Positions 34,004 through 43,601 of a DNA stretch of 64,000 bases are shown piece by piece. The notes under the pieces were generated by a model that was not told the DNA's origin, did no database searches, and saw nothing but the letters and a program-made list of their open reading frames with translations. The DNA comes from Fragilaria crotonensis (Eukaryota; Bacillariophyta; Fragilariophyceae; Fragilariales; Fragilariaceae). The stretch covers positions 1 through 64,000 of the forward strand of contig JAKSYS010000099.1 of the NCBI GenBank assembly GCA_022925895.1. The letters are read 5' to 3'. A program made the translations under genes and the position numbers. Position 1 is the stretch's first letter; the number at the start of each line of letters is the position of its first letter.

Positions 34004-34582
34004 CTATATAGCACGTCCTTGTTCATTGATGATTCCTAGTTCTCTCAGTCGAGCGGTCGACAAGTAACCTTTTCGGTCGTCACTCGAGACCAGCATCGCA
34101 TTCACTTGACAAATGGCCACCACATGAGAACCTGCATCAACAACGTCACCCACGCCAGTCAATTCAAGATAATAAGCACATCCCGGCAATAATTTGAGTT
34201 TGCCGCGTTGCTCTGTCCATTCGAACCCAAGTTTGGCACACTCCGCAGTCTTGTCGACGATTCTACCAGATGTTCCCCCAAGGAGTTTAATAAGAGGAGT
34301 ATGGGCTTCCGTTAAGAGCTGCAAGACACATGATTTAGTTCTCATGAAATTGGCGTGAGATAAGGTATCCTTGTACAAACCCACGCTCCACATGCGTTGT
34401 GGGCTCGCGGAGACGGGTGTCGCGTACGTCAAAATGTTGAGGTTGGTCGAACCGTCCTCATTCAATGTGGCCAGGCTGTAGGTAGGAACATCTAGTAGGG
34501 GAGGAACAGTCGTAATGTGGAGGGAAGCTACCAACACTGGAGCCAAGAGGCAAACACGAAGAAACGACCGAAGTAATACCAT
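34004..34582 (-). CDS. Flavin-reductase-like (FMN-binding split barrel) protein
   Basis: 192 residues with an N-terminal hydrophobic presequence (FLRVCLLAPVLVASLHI). Then comes a compact domain with YSLATLNEDGSTNLNILTYATPVSASPQRMWSVGLYKDTLSHANF, typical of the flavin-reductase-like FMN-binding split barrel, in which a reduced flavin is bound at the NILTY and SVGLY strands. Family members use NAD(P)H and flavins, but the exact substrate cannot be read from the sequence. The presequence suggests the ER or an organelle. The length fits the single-domain family. The start is a clear ATG with no upstream in-frame alternative that improves it. Divergent from the gene at 34962, with a 379-bp shared upstream region. 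Confidence 0.7.
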   Translation of the reverse strand: MVLLRSFLRVCLLAPVLVASLHITTVPPLLDVPTYSLATLNEDGSTNLNILTYATPVSASPQRMWSVGLYKDTLSHANFMRTKSCVLQLLTEAHTPLIKLLGGTSGRIVDKTAECAKLGFEWTEQRGKLKLLPGCAYYLELTGVGDVVDAGSHVVAICQVNAMLVSSDDRKGYLSTARLRELGIINEQGRAI

Positions 34583-34961
34583 CTTGGGATTGTCATGTAT
34601 GTGATGATTTCAGCAAAGGATTTGCGGCACGTGGAACACGGTCTGGTCCTTGAGTCATGGATTATGCGTGAATGAAACGTGGCATCCGTCAACCTGTTCA
34701 GTCCCTGCAGATTTCCGTTTTCTACTATACAGGATAGGGAGGTGTACGTGCTACTGTCCTCAACCCTCCAGTAGTCGAAAACAACCATACGATAGACCAC
34801 AGTACCTGGTACCTGGTACTCGTATCTGACTACATCTTGATTCTTGATTCCATCAATTCATGAACTTTGTCACCGTTGTCAAGCTTAAATTGTTGTCGAT
34901 TCCCATTTTACTTTTCTCTTGACGAATCCGTGAGAACGCCGAGATCTCCAACACATCCGCG
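34583..34961. promoter_or_regulatory. Shared upstream region of a divergent gene pair
   Basis: 379 bp between the divergent starts at 34582 and 34962, so it must hold both promoters. It contains a TACCTGGTACCTGGTACTCG run near 34804. No specific factor site is claimed. Confidence 0.4.
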
Positions 34962-36389
34962 ATGAAATTAACGCTCCTGCTCTGTCTAGTACTATCTCTG
35001 TTGACGAATTCGTCCGTCGCCGCCACAGAAATAACGTATACCCCGAACGAACAAGATGGCACCGACAACAGTAGTGGACCACTCCCCCTCTCCCAAGCGC
35101 AACGCGATCAACTGACGCAGCTGGAACAGGCGATTGTTCAGTCTCCAGATCCTCAAGCGACGCTACTGAAAGTGGCACAAGCCAATAACATGGATCCACA
35201 AGATTTGGTCAACATGTTGGAACGCAATCGATCCGACATGGCACAAGCATCTGGTGGTGGTGGCATGCTGTCGGCTCGACGAGTGCAGGGTTGGCCACAG
35301 CAAGTTGTGAAAGTGTTTACAGCTGTGGGAGTCGTTCTATCTCAGCTCGCTGCGAAAAATCCAAGGGCATTCTCGATACTAGCCCTCTCGCTGCTCTGTC
35401 TCATCTACATTGGTCTTAACGCTCCTAGGAATGGTGTGGTCGTATCCAGCCATTCAGGCTTGCTGTCCAAAGGCCATACCACATGGTGGTTGCCACCACC
35501 AAAGTATGTAGACCGTGTCATGAGTTCTCGTCAATTTACAACTAAAGTTCCTTCGATTGCGGCCAAAACGAGACTCGATTTGAAGGGCAACATCGACGCA
35601 GATGTCAAGATCCATGACGATGGTGTGATATTTCATTCTAAATTTGGACGAAAGGCAACTCTCAGTTCCGCTGCTGTTGCACAAATGACTATATCGTTGG
35701 ACGATTTAATTCCTGACAGCATAGTAGAGGATCAGCCGGAAAGTGATGTGGAGGCAATTCGTGAGGAGGTGGCTCACATATTATACGAAGACGCGGCCTT
35801 GAATGTTTTGGCAAGTCGTCGCTTCTCCGAGTTTACTGACACCAAGGTGCGCTTTCAAGCATCAAAAGATGACCGCGGTCGATATGGAGTTCTCGTTATT
35901 CCAAAGTCGGGTGATTGGGGACGATATGGATTGCAGCCGCTCAAGGTGGTACACCAATCTGAAGGAACTGCTCGTTCTCAAATTACATACTCGACTCTCA
36001 AGGGTGGCGTATTCGATGCGCAAGTTCTTCTTGTGGTGGAACGAACCAAATATGGGAATGTTATTGTTCGAGTCGAGGCACTTGTACCGAAGAAAGGACG
36101 AAAGTTGCCCAAGAAGGTCGCAACTCTGTTGGTCTCGTCGCTGTGCTCCTCGATTGTTCGTTCCATTCAAACGGAAGCCAACCAGAGGCTGGCTCGTCAA
36201 CTTCAGGGCAAACGGTTTGGTGAAAAGGCCAAGGGCCGTGCCGAAGAACGTCGCCATCTCCGACATGAGAAAGAGAAAGAACTTGAAAGTATGGCAGAAG
36301 ATCGTCGGCTACGTTGGCAACGAAGTAATCCAGATGCTGGCCGCTATCGACCCAGTGGCAATCGTTTGAAGAGTCCAAACAATTGTTGA
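34962..36389 (+). CDS. Predicted secretory-pathway membrane protein, unknown
   Basis: 475 residues. A signal peptide (MKLTLLLCLVLSLLTNSSVAA) is followed by a Gln-rich segment (LSQAQRDQLTQLEQAIVQSPD) and a predicted membrane segment (AFSILALSLLCLIYIGLNA, about residues 138-157). A larger soluble part follows, with WWLPPPKYVDRVM, KTRLDLKGNIDADVKIHDDGVIF and VLVVERTKYGNVIVRVEALVPKKGRKLPKK. The C-terminus is highly charged (RAEERRHLRHEKEKELESMAEDRR), probably a helix. Codon use is even and there are no frame breaks, so it looks functional. I do not recognise the family and give no function. Confidence 0.75.
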   Translation: MKLTLLLCLVLSLLTNSSVAATEITYTPNEQDGTDNSSGPLPLSQAQRDQLTQLEQAIVQSPDPQATLLKVAQANNMDPQDLVNMLERNRSDMAQASGGGGMLSARRVQGWPQQVVKVFTAVGVVLSQLAAKNPRAFSILALSLLCLIYIGLNAPRNGVVVSSHSGLLSKGHTTWWLPPPKYVDRVMSSRQFTTKVPSIAAKTRLDLKGNIDADVKIHDDGVIFHSKFGRKATLSSAAVAQMTISLDDLIPDSIVEDQPESDVEAIREEVAHILYEDAALNVLASRRFSEFTDTKVRFQASKDDRGRYGVLVIPKSGDWGRYGLQPLKVVHQSEGTARSQITYSTLKGGVFDAQVLLVVERTKYGNVIVRVEALVPKKGRKLPKKVATLLVSSLCSSIVRSIQTEANQRLARQLQGKRFGEKAKGRAEERRHLRHEKEKELESMAEDRRLRWQRSNPDAGRYRPSGNRLKSPNNC

Positions 36390-36506
36390 TACCATTACTA
36401 AGTTGTGTAGCAAAACATGGTTAACCGGTCAACCCCTGCAATACGATAATGTAGGTGGTTCAATTGAAATTGACGACCAGATTTTCTAATATATTCAAGG
36501 CAAAAA

Positions 36507-37279
36507 TCATATGCAAATTATATCAGTAGATATAGCAAAAAATGAACGTACGACAAGGATCATAACACTCATGCCTATCCTTAATCCCCCATCGTCGCCG
36601 ACATCCCCATCATCATCAATTGAATTGACAGAATTGTCATCGTTACCTGAACTACCGGTAGTCTCCCCAGCACATCCCGACAAATCGCTACTAGCTTCAA
36701 GTTTTGCCATGGTGTCTTGAATCCATTCATAAGCACCCGTAACACGAGCATAAACGCCGCTAAGGCCGGGTTCGGCCTAGCCTGTACCGAATGAAACCAC
36801 TCCCATCTGAACCGGAGTGGAGCCACGCATTTCGAAGATTGGACCACCAGAATCACCCTGGCAAGCATCCTCCCTCCAAAAAACCAGCGCAAAAGTGAAT
36901 ATCCTCCTCAATGCCTCCACCATTCTGCTGGTTCCAGACTTCGAAGGAGTTCATGGGAACCTCCACCTTTTTTCAAGGTTTCACTAGATCGGCACAGCCC
37001 CGTGCGATGGTTTGGGCCCTTCCTTCGCATGGTGATGGATGTGACCGACAGACCAGGGATGCGTGTTTGAGCGGGTATGACCGCTCATCGAAGCACCATG
37101 CGGGTGACGAGCGGGGCCTCTTCGGTGTCAATTAAGGTCGCGGCTCTCAGCCTCAGTATTAAAGGTTCTTTTGTCATCCACAGGAGTGGGTCGCCAGTCC
37201 CACAAATTTGACGGGGCTGGTTGTCGGAAAAAGCCTTGGAGGCAGAAAGGAGAAGACAAACAAGGAATGTCGATTTCAT
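36507..37279 (-). pseudogene. Trypsin-type serine protease pseudogene
   Basis: Pieces of an S1A serine protease on the minus strand. A signal-peptide start, MKSTFLVCLLLSASKAFSD, begins at 37279. Near 36.9-37.0 kb the sequence reads KKVEVPMNSFEVWNQQNGGGIEEDIHFCAGF, the strand before the active-site serine. After a frame change come CQGDSGGPIFEMRG (active-site motif GDSGGP) and VQMGVVSFGTG. A stop interrupts, then GVYARVTGAYEWIQDTM, the usual C-terminal helix, and an acidic Gly/Asp-rich tail. The segment with the catalytic His and Asp is missing. One deletion, at least two frame changes and a stop make this a dead copy of a host gene, probably from a larger family. Confidence 0.7.
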
Positions 37280-38406
37280 CAAGGCGTAGACACTCCCTTT
37301 GCAATGTGCGTGGATCCGTATGCTCGATTTGCTTGAGATCAAAATATGCACTGATACACGTATTGTGAGCAAACAAGATTTCTTTCATGGTTGTTTCGAT
37401 CGCGCCATGTGCATGAATGGGTCTGAGCTCAGTGGTGGTCCCGATTGAAAAGGGGTCGCGGGAAACAACGACCTTGTCCTTCGTTGATTCACACATCAAA
37501 CTTATCAGTTATTCAGTCATCAATGTAATCGGTCCCGAGTCCCGAGTAGACGGAGTCAGAGGAGTTCTTGAGTAGGAGTACAGTAGTATTCCAATACTAG
37601 TAGGTCTTGTAGTAGTGCAGTAGTAGTACCATATACAATCGGTGTAGTGCACGCCGATGCACACTTTTATACTCTGATACGAGTAGCTGAGTACGCCGTA
37701 CTCGTACACCGTACATGTACCAGGGCGTTGTGTACTGTACTGCTTCATGTTACTGGAGTACTGGAGTTATTGCAAGCACTGAAAAGAACACCAATCTACT
37801 GTACGACAGTACGACTACCATACTCGAAAAGCGCAGTGACGTACGAGGGGGTCTGTCATCCGTCATCCGTCATCCGTCATCCGTCATCCATTATCCATCG
37901 CATGTTCCGTCGAGAAAGTCATTGCTGTCTTTGTCCTTCAAGTCACTCCCCGTCATGTTGCAATTCCAATCGTTGCAATTCCAATTTTGCACTTCCATCA
38001 GTATTCGCAATTAAACGATTACGGAAATTCTTGCCAGCATTTTGCGTTTTGTTTTTCCTGGTCGTCTGTGACGAAGTGTGAGCGTTCTGTGGAGTGGGGA
38101 GTGTGTGTGAGCGAGGGACTAAAAGTCGCAGTAGTCTGCTACACAGTTAATCGGTTTTGCGGTTATTGGTTGTGTGCGTCTGTGGCGTGTGTGCTCTTCG
38201 GTCTGACAGTACGAGTAGGGCTTTAGCACACAGTTGATCGCAATCCCAAAGCCAGACGCGCTCGTGAGTGGTGCTTCTAGTAGGATAAGGACAGCTCTCT
38301 CCTACCTCCTACTCCGTACCAGGCATACATTTGCATCTGTCGTCTCAGCTCACAATTGCAGTCATCGACGAATCTCTTGAAAAACCAATTCGATTCGACA
38401 TTCGGC
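37280..38406. other. Intergenic stretch with a short tandem repeat
   Basis: About 1.1 kb upstream of the transporter gene. It holds five tandem copies of GTCATCC (37855-37889) and many GTAC-rich short palindromes. No coding sequence was recognised. The promoter of the transporter gene must lie here. Confidence 0.5.
37855..37889. repeat. Tandem repeat (GTCATCC)x5
   Basis: Five exact 7-bp units, followed by a degenerate one (ATTATCC). Confidence 0.9.
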
Positions 38407-40434
38407 ATGGAACCATCTAGCGGTAGTGTCATTGCCAATAGCAATGACATTGACAAGGAAAATGACAACAATGTCGTCGTTACTGACACGACGCCATTGA
38501 TCGCAGCCACAGCCATCAATGTCAAAGACGTTGATTTGGAGGATTCACTTCGAGAACAGACTCAGGCTCAAGCGTATGCAGTTGCAGTGGCACAACGGCA
38601 GAAAATAGTCGACGTATCTCCTCCATCGTTTGAATCAATACCGAACAATGTTGGAACGATGGAACAAGCCAAACTGCTGCCGCCTGAATTCCTTTCCGGC
38701 AATGACGAACGTCCTCTTCAATTCATTGACGATCTGGAAGATGTCATGACATATGCTCTCAAGCCCATGGGATATTCTGTCGTCATCATTCTACTCGTTG
38801 AACTTCTCGAACGATTTGCCTTTTATGGTGTCAACTACACACAAACTTCTTTCTTGACGGGCGTTTACGATGAAGATTGGAATGCCGACCTTTCGGCCAT
38901 CACTGCGTCCACGTATGTTTCCGTTGGCATTGCTATTGCCTACACATCGCCCTTTCTAGGAGCATTCTTGGCGGATTCATTCCTTGGCGAGTATTGGACT
39001 ATTATCGTCGGAGCCCTGTGCTTTTATCTACCTGGTCTAATTCTCATCGCCATGACTACCATTCCTCATTTGCTGGGGGACACATTCAACAAGACTGCTC
39101 TCAGAATCGGACTTTTGGGATTGTGGCCAATGGGAACTGGAATTGTCAAGGCTGTTGTCAATGTTTTTGGCGCGAAACAGTTTCATCCTCTCATACAATC
39201 CGCTCTCATTGAAAGTTATTACGTCAACTTTTACATGTGCATTAACATCGGCGCTCTCGCAGGAGGAATGATTGTCCCCATTTTGTGTCAACACGATGTC
39301 ACCGTCGCCTACTTCATACCCGTGGCTATGCTCAGTCTAGGCGTCTTGCTATTCATTCTGGGAACACCGCGGTATGTGATCTACAAACCTCGCGGTGATA
39401 TGTTGTCGAACACTCCCGATGGAACGGGACTGTCGATTTCGTCAGTGGGACGCGTCTGTCTCCTCATTATTCCGTTCAATATTGCCTATTCACAAATGGC
39501 AACTACATTCGTCGTACAAGGGACGGTCATGGAAAAGGCCTTTGGATTCATTGATGCCGCCTCCATGAACAATGCCGATGCGATTGCTGTCCTCATATTC
39601 GGATACATTATTGGAACCTTTGTCTACCCATGGTTTGCTGAAAAGGGAATCAAGATTCCCACCACGTACAAATTTGCGTTTGGTTCCTTGTTGGGTGTCT
39701 TTGCCATTGCGTGGGCACTCTTGGTGGAACATTGGATTCACTCAACGTACCATCGCACAGGTGGCAAGGTCAGCGTTTTGTGGCAAGCACCAGCCTACAT
39801 CCTGATTGGTATTGGCGAAATCTTTGCCATCTCGAGCGCGTACGAGGTGGCCTTTACAGCTGCACCACCCCAGAAGAAGGCGCTCGCGAGTGCCATTAAC
39901 CTGTTCAATGTAGGTGGTGTTCCCAATATCGTGTGCATCGGCCTGTATCATGCCTGTTCCCGCTGGTTTCACAATGCTGATGGGAACGGTAATATTCACA
40001 CCTTGGAACACTACGCACAAGCACATATTTACAAGTACTTCTTGGTGCTCTGGTTCATTGCAATCGGTGGTGTTCTCATTAACGTGCACCCTTCCATCAA
40101 AAAATGGGTCATGTCCATTGAAGAAACAGCGGCCGACGCAATCAAGACTCCCAAGGCTACTCCCATTTTGTCACGACGAAAGTTGGAACGTGCCGAAGAT
40201 GCGCGCGTGGCGACACAAATCAAGGATCATCAGCAGTTTCTCAAGTACGGCACTGGTCCCATTCTGTACAAGTCCAACTCCATGCGTGCGGCGCCGTTCT
40301 TGAAAAAGACCGACCCCAAGGCCCTGAAGCGACAACAGGCCTATTTAGTCCAATTTCAATCCAAGAAATACCTAAAACGACCCGACAGACAACAACCAGA
40401 GCAGACGGCGAGATCGAAAGAGGCACCGTATTGA
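38407..40434 (+). CDS. POT/PTR-family proton-coupled peptide or nitrate transporter
   Basis: 675 residues from ATG at 38407 (the frame is open further upstream, without an ATG). A hydrophilic N-terminus of about 110 residues leads into a polytopic domain. It starts KPMGYSVVIILLVELLERFAFYGVN, whose ERFAFYG is the hallmark E-x-x-x-R/F-Y-G region of the proton-dependent oligopeptide transporter family (SLC15/NPF). Further motifs are FLGAFLADSFLGEYWTI, matching the family signature between helices 2 and 3, and MCINIGALAG in helix 5. About 12 hydrophobic segments are visible and the C-terminus is a basic tail. The family imports di- and tripeptides, nitrate or other small solutes with protons. The substrate cannot be told. 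Likely in the plasma membrane or an inner membrane. No plastid presequence is apparent. Confidence 0.88.
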   Translation: MEPSSGSVIANSNDIDKENDNNVVVTDTTPLIAATAINVKDVDLEDSLREQTQAQAYAVAVAQRQKIVDVSPPSFESIPNNVGTMEQAKLLPPEFLSGNDERPLQFIDDLEDVMTYALKPMGYSVVIILLVELLERFAFYGVNYTQTSFLTGVYDEDWNADLSAITASTYVSVGIAIAYTSPFLGAFLADSFLGEYWTIIVGALCFYLPGLILIAMTTIPHLLGDTFNKTALRIGLLGLWPMGTGIVKAVVNVFGAKQFHPLIQSALIESYYVNFYMCINIGALAGGMIVPILCQHDVTVAYFIPVAMLSLGVLLFILGTPRYVIYKPRGDMLSNTPDGTGLSISSVGRVCLLIIPFNIAYSQMATTFVVQGTVMEKAFGFIDAASMNNADAIAVLIFGYIIGTFVYPWFAEKGIKIPTTYKFAFGSLLGVFAIAWALLVEHWIHSTYHRTGGKVSVLWQAPAYILIGIGEIFAISSAYEVAFTAAPPQKKALASAINLFNVGGVPNIVCIGLYHACSRWFHNADGNGNIHTLEHYAQAHIYKYFLVLWFIAIGGVLINVHPSIKKWVMSIEETAADAIKTPKATPILSRRKLERAEDARVATQIKDHQQFLKYGTGPILYKSNSMRAAPFLKKTDPKALKRQQAYLVQFQSKKYLKRPDRQQPEQTARSKEAPY

Positions 40435-40820
40435 TCCCTTATCTACAACTCTAGATTTCTTAAAATAACTACATAGACATTTTCTAGAATTAGCTTTGTC
40501 CCATGGGTTGTTTCCAATGTTTCAACTCGCTTCACCAAGTTCAGGTTCTTTCATTACTTGTACTGGATCACAAAAACTGAAAGTGTCGGTACCCAAACTC
40601 TCCGTGCCCAGTGGACTACTTGTACTTTCTGGCTCATACTCGGAGTTCTATTTATAGTTCCAATGCAATTGCAAGATTGTCGGTGTTTCCATTACGCTTA
40701 AGTGTGTCGAGCAAATCGGACTTGCTCTCTTTTGGAACCTCCAGCGCCATGAAATGGTTATCCAATATAAAAGTGACGTGTCTTAATCTCTCATTCCAAC
40801 CGCAGATTACTGTTAACTCG
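40435..40820. other. Convergent intergenic region
   Basis: 386 bp between the 3' ends of two converging genes, so it holds both 3' UTRs. No hairpin or terminator signal is claimed. Confidence 0.5.
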
Positions 40821-43043
40821 TTAACGCACAATCGTTTTATTGAAATCCAAATCATTGGGAGGACACTGGAGGTGGAATTGAGGATCCGGGTACTCTTGCA
40901 GACACACGATTTGGCCATTTGGCACTGCACCACATCCTTCGTGGAACAAATCCAAGAGCGCCAATTGTGCATGATGGAAATCTCGTCGTCGTTGTCGTAC
41001 TCCTAGATCATCATAGGCTGCTGACGACGACGACGACGACGACGAGCAACAATTGCCAATCAAAATGTTACTGTGAAGTAACATTTTCAATGACACAATA
41101 CTTGTCAGTGTGGGCAGCAAGCCAAAGTCCTCGTCCTCGTCGTCATCCGAATCAATATGATCTGGATCTTGTAGCGTAACGTTGTCGTTGATTATGAAAC
41201 GAAAAGGAAAGGATTCGTTGTCTTTGTACGCGTGACGAGCGCTCAATATGGCTGCATCGTCAGCAGTGAGAAAGAGCGCACCCTTCTTTCCAGTCGATGA
41301 TGACTCCATCCCTTGTTCGTCCCACAAACGGCGGACCAATGTCATGTACGTGTCGAATCCATGGCATCGACCGTCTGCTATGCAGTCATCTGACGCACCA
41401 AAAATGGGAAGGCCAATCGAGAGGGATTGATCAAGGTCCTTCGGAATAGCATGTGCCACAATTTCGTCACTGATCTGTTGATACTTGGCATTAGGTCTCA
41501 TCAAATACATGAGGGCTGCATGCGCAGCCTTGGCATAGCGATTGTCATAGATACTTGTGCTGTTGTTGCTTGAATCGTTTGAATTGTCCATCTTGATCCG
41601 AGCGGCAGCCGTTTCCAAAACAAGAATCTGCTCGGGTGGTGCTGACGATCGAATCCCATCAATCAATTGCAGAGCAATCGTATGTAGACGACTTTGTATC
41701 ATCACGTGCATGCTCGGTTGGTTCAATGGATCGAGTATGGACTCCATCGCCAGGACTCTGGCGTCAGAATACGTCGGAATTCGTATTCTTCCTCGTCGTA
41801 GCAGATCACGCACACCTTCCTCTGGCAGAATCGTGGCGCTTTTCAAGTCGTCCACCAGTGCGGTACACGGAGTGGGGGGAAGATAAAAGCATTGGATATC
41901 TCCTCGGTGACAACTTTGCGATGGAAAGTTCGTTTCGAAGAAGGATGGTCCACCAGAAAAATTATTGACGAAGATGGCGACTCGATTCGTGGCGATTGCC
42001 ATCAACATTGTATTGACCGCCCCCTTCCGAATAGAAATGCCCAACCCGGTGGGCACAATGTTAGACACCAGAAATTTGGACGAGGGACACTCGTAGTCCA
42101 TTTTGGATACAAGGAGTTCTTCATTAGGGCATGCCTGTCGAGCGTTCGCTTCAAGTATGGCGGGTTCATGTTGGTGATGATGAATAGCCATGTATAAGAG
42201 TCGAAACTCCCATTCGTCAATTAGCTTTTCGTTCGTAGCATCCCAATCTACTGTTGAGAATGGATTGCGAAATTTCGAGTCGGCGTGGCAAATCGTTTGG
42301 GAAGATAGATGCGAAAACCACTCAGGATCCAACGGATTGGGGATCTTCATTTGTTTGTATACAAAATCGTCAGTCAAGTTGGAGTCAGCATTGCTCCAGC
42401 GACTGCCGTGCAACCACTCATTCGAATTGTAGGGAAAGCATTGACTCGAGTTCTCCACGGTTATCAGTTCCTCGAGTGACGCAATTGTACTATTTTCGGG
42501 TGGGACTGTGTCGCTAACACTGGAAAGTAGTGCATCGAAGTTCTGTTGCTCGGCTTCAGTGATGTTGGACTCATCGATTGCCACAATTTCTTCGACTGAA
42601 ACGTTTCCAACATTTAGATAATTCGTTGAATCTGACTCTGTGTCGTACATCGACGAGTTCGTGGAATGATTACCGTCAACGTAATGTTGAAGCGGTTCTG
42701 GATCAATTTCAATAGTCTCAGGTTCGGCCAGTTGAGTACTACTATCATTCATTCGTTTCATGTAATCAAGCCACTGTTGCTGCAATTGATAACGTTGAAG
42801 TCTCCCCAAATCGTCGTCGGCGTGGGACTTGGACGTCGTACCAGGCGAAGCCACAGCAACTTGATGGGCGTCGAAGTCGGTGGTGGAATCGACTTTTGTT
42901 CCATAATTCGCCAAGGAATTGGATTCAAAGTCCAAAAAGATGACAGCAAAGGCTACTAATCCGAATAAGACGACCCGACCAGGTAACTTTCTGCGACCAT
43001 TGGTCTCTGCGTTCATTGTTGCAGGCTTTTGGCGGGTCGCCAT
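40821..43043 (-). CDS. Type II Golgi-like membrane protein, candidate glycosyltransferase
   Basis: 740 residues. A short basic cytoplasmic start (MATRQKPATMNAETNGRRK) and one membrane anchor (VVLFGLVAFAVIFLDF, about residues 24-39) are followed by a long lumenal part. That part has an acidic, Asn-glycosylation-rich stem (many N-x-S/T sites) and then a folded domain with Cys residues. Notable motifs are WDATNEKLIDEWEFRLLYMAIHHHQHEPA, CPSSKFLVSNIVPTGLGISIRKGAVNTMLMAIATNRVAIFVNN and CFYLPPTPCTALVDD. This topology is that of Golgi glycosyltransferases. I have seen similar diatom proteins but cannot assign an activity. A Ser run near the C-terminus is encoded by a GAC/GTC-type triplet repeat at 41016-41043. 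The reading frame is intact. Confidence 0.7.
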   Translation of the reverse strand: MATRQKPATMNAETNGRRKLPGRVVLFGLVAFAVIFLDFESNSLANYGTKVDSTTDFDAHQVAVASPGTTSKSHADDDLGRLQRYQLQQQWLDYMKRMNDSSTQLAEPETIEIDPEPLQHYVDGNHSTNSSMYDTESDSTNYLNVGNVSVEEIVAIDESNITEAEQQNFDALLSSVSDTVPPENSTIASLEELITVENSSQCFPYNSNEWLHGSRWSNADSNLTDDFVYKQMKIPNPLDPEWFSHLSSQTICHADSKFRNPFSTVDWDATNEKLIDEWEFRLLYMAIHHHQHEPAILEANARQACPNEELLVSKMDYECPSSKFLVSNIVPTGLGISIRKGAVNTMLMAIATNRVAIFVNNFSGGPSFFETNFPSQSCHRGDIQCFYLPPTPCTALVDDLKSATILPEEGVRDLLRRGRIRIPTYSDARVLAMESILDPLNQPSMHVMIQSRLHTIALQLIDGIRSSAPPEQILVLETAAARIKMDNSNDSSNNSTSIYDNRYAKAAHAALMYLMRPNAKYQQISDEIVAHAIPKDLDQSLSIGLPIFGASDDCIADGRCHGFDTYMTLVRRLWDEQGMESSSTGKKGALFLTADDAAILSARHAYKDNESFPFRFIINDNVTLQDPDHIDSDDDEDEDFGLLPTLTSIVSLKMLLHSNILIGNCCSSSSSSSSAAYDDLGVRQRRRDFHHAQLALLDLFHEGCGAVPNGQIVCLQEYPDPQFHLQCPPNDLDFNKTIVR
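41016..41043. repeat. Triplet repeat encoding poly-Ser
   Basis: About nine GAC/ACG-type units on the plus strand. They give a Ser run in the minus-strand protein. Confidence 0.8.
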
Positions 43044-43601
43044 GGTAACGTTCTTTCTCGTGGCAACAGGTGGCGGTTTACTTTCTGCAAACTTTACGGC
43101 TGTTCAACAAAGCAAAGAATCGGTGATGTTGTCCATCGTCATGGAACAGGTGCTGTTGAGGATTTGTTTTGGTCATTGTGCGACTGCCATCTGGTCCGTC
43201 CTTTTTGGGTCATGAGTCATGAGCCTTTAGGACATCCGAGTCACGAGTCAGCTGTTCCCGCAGACGCTGCTAACTCGGAAGGGGAGGGATGATCTCACAC
43301 GAGCAGCAGACAAAGGTACAAAGTGGGACTGCATCGCAAGAAAACTTGGTGTGTAATTTTTCAAATTCATTCATCCTGCGGTTGATCCTGCTTTCGGATT
43401 CGGTGGAGCGTTCGCCGCATTCGGCAGTCACAAAGAAGAGCGTTGATGCAAAATACGACAAATCACCCATTCGTCTGCATCGATGACAACTCTCTATTTG
43501 AGCACCTTAAATATCAACACTCAATTTCCTACTGAATCAAATTGCTAACTCATAATCTACACTTCCTACCCTGCATCACTGCAGACATCAGAAAAAAAGC
43601 A
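43044..43601. other. Intergenic region
   Basis: 558 bp between two minus-strand genes, holding the promoter of the 40821-43043 gene. No other feature was seen. Confidence 0.5.
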
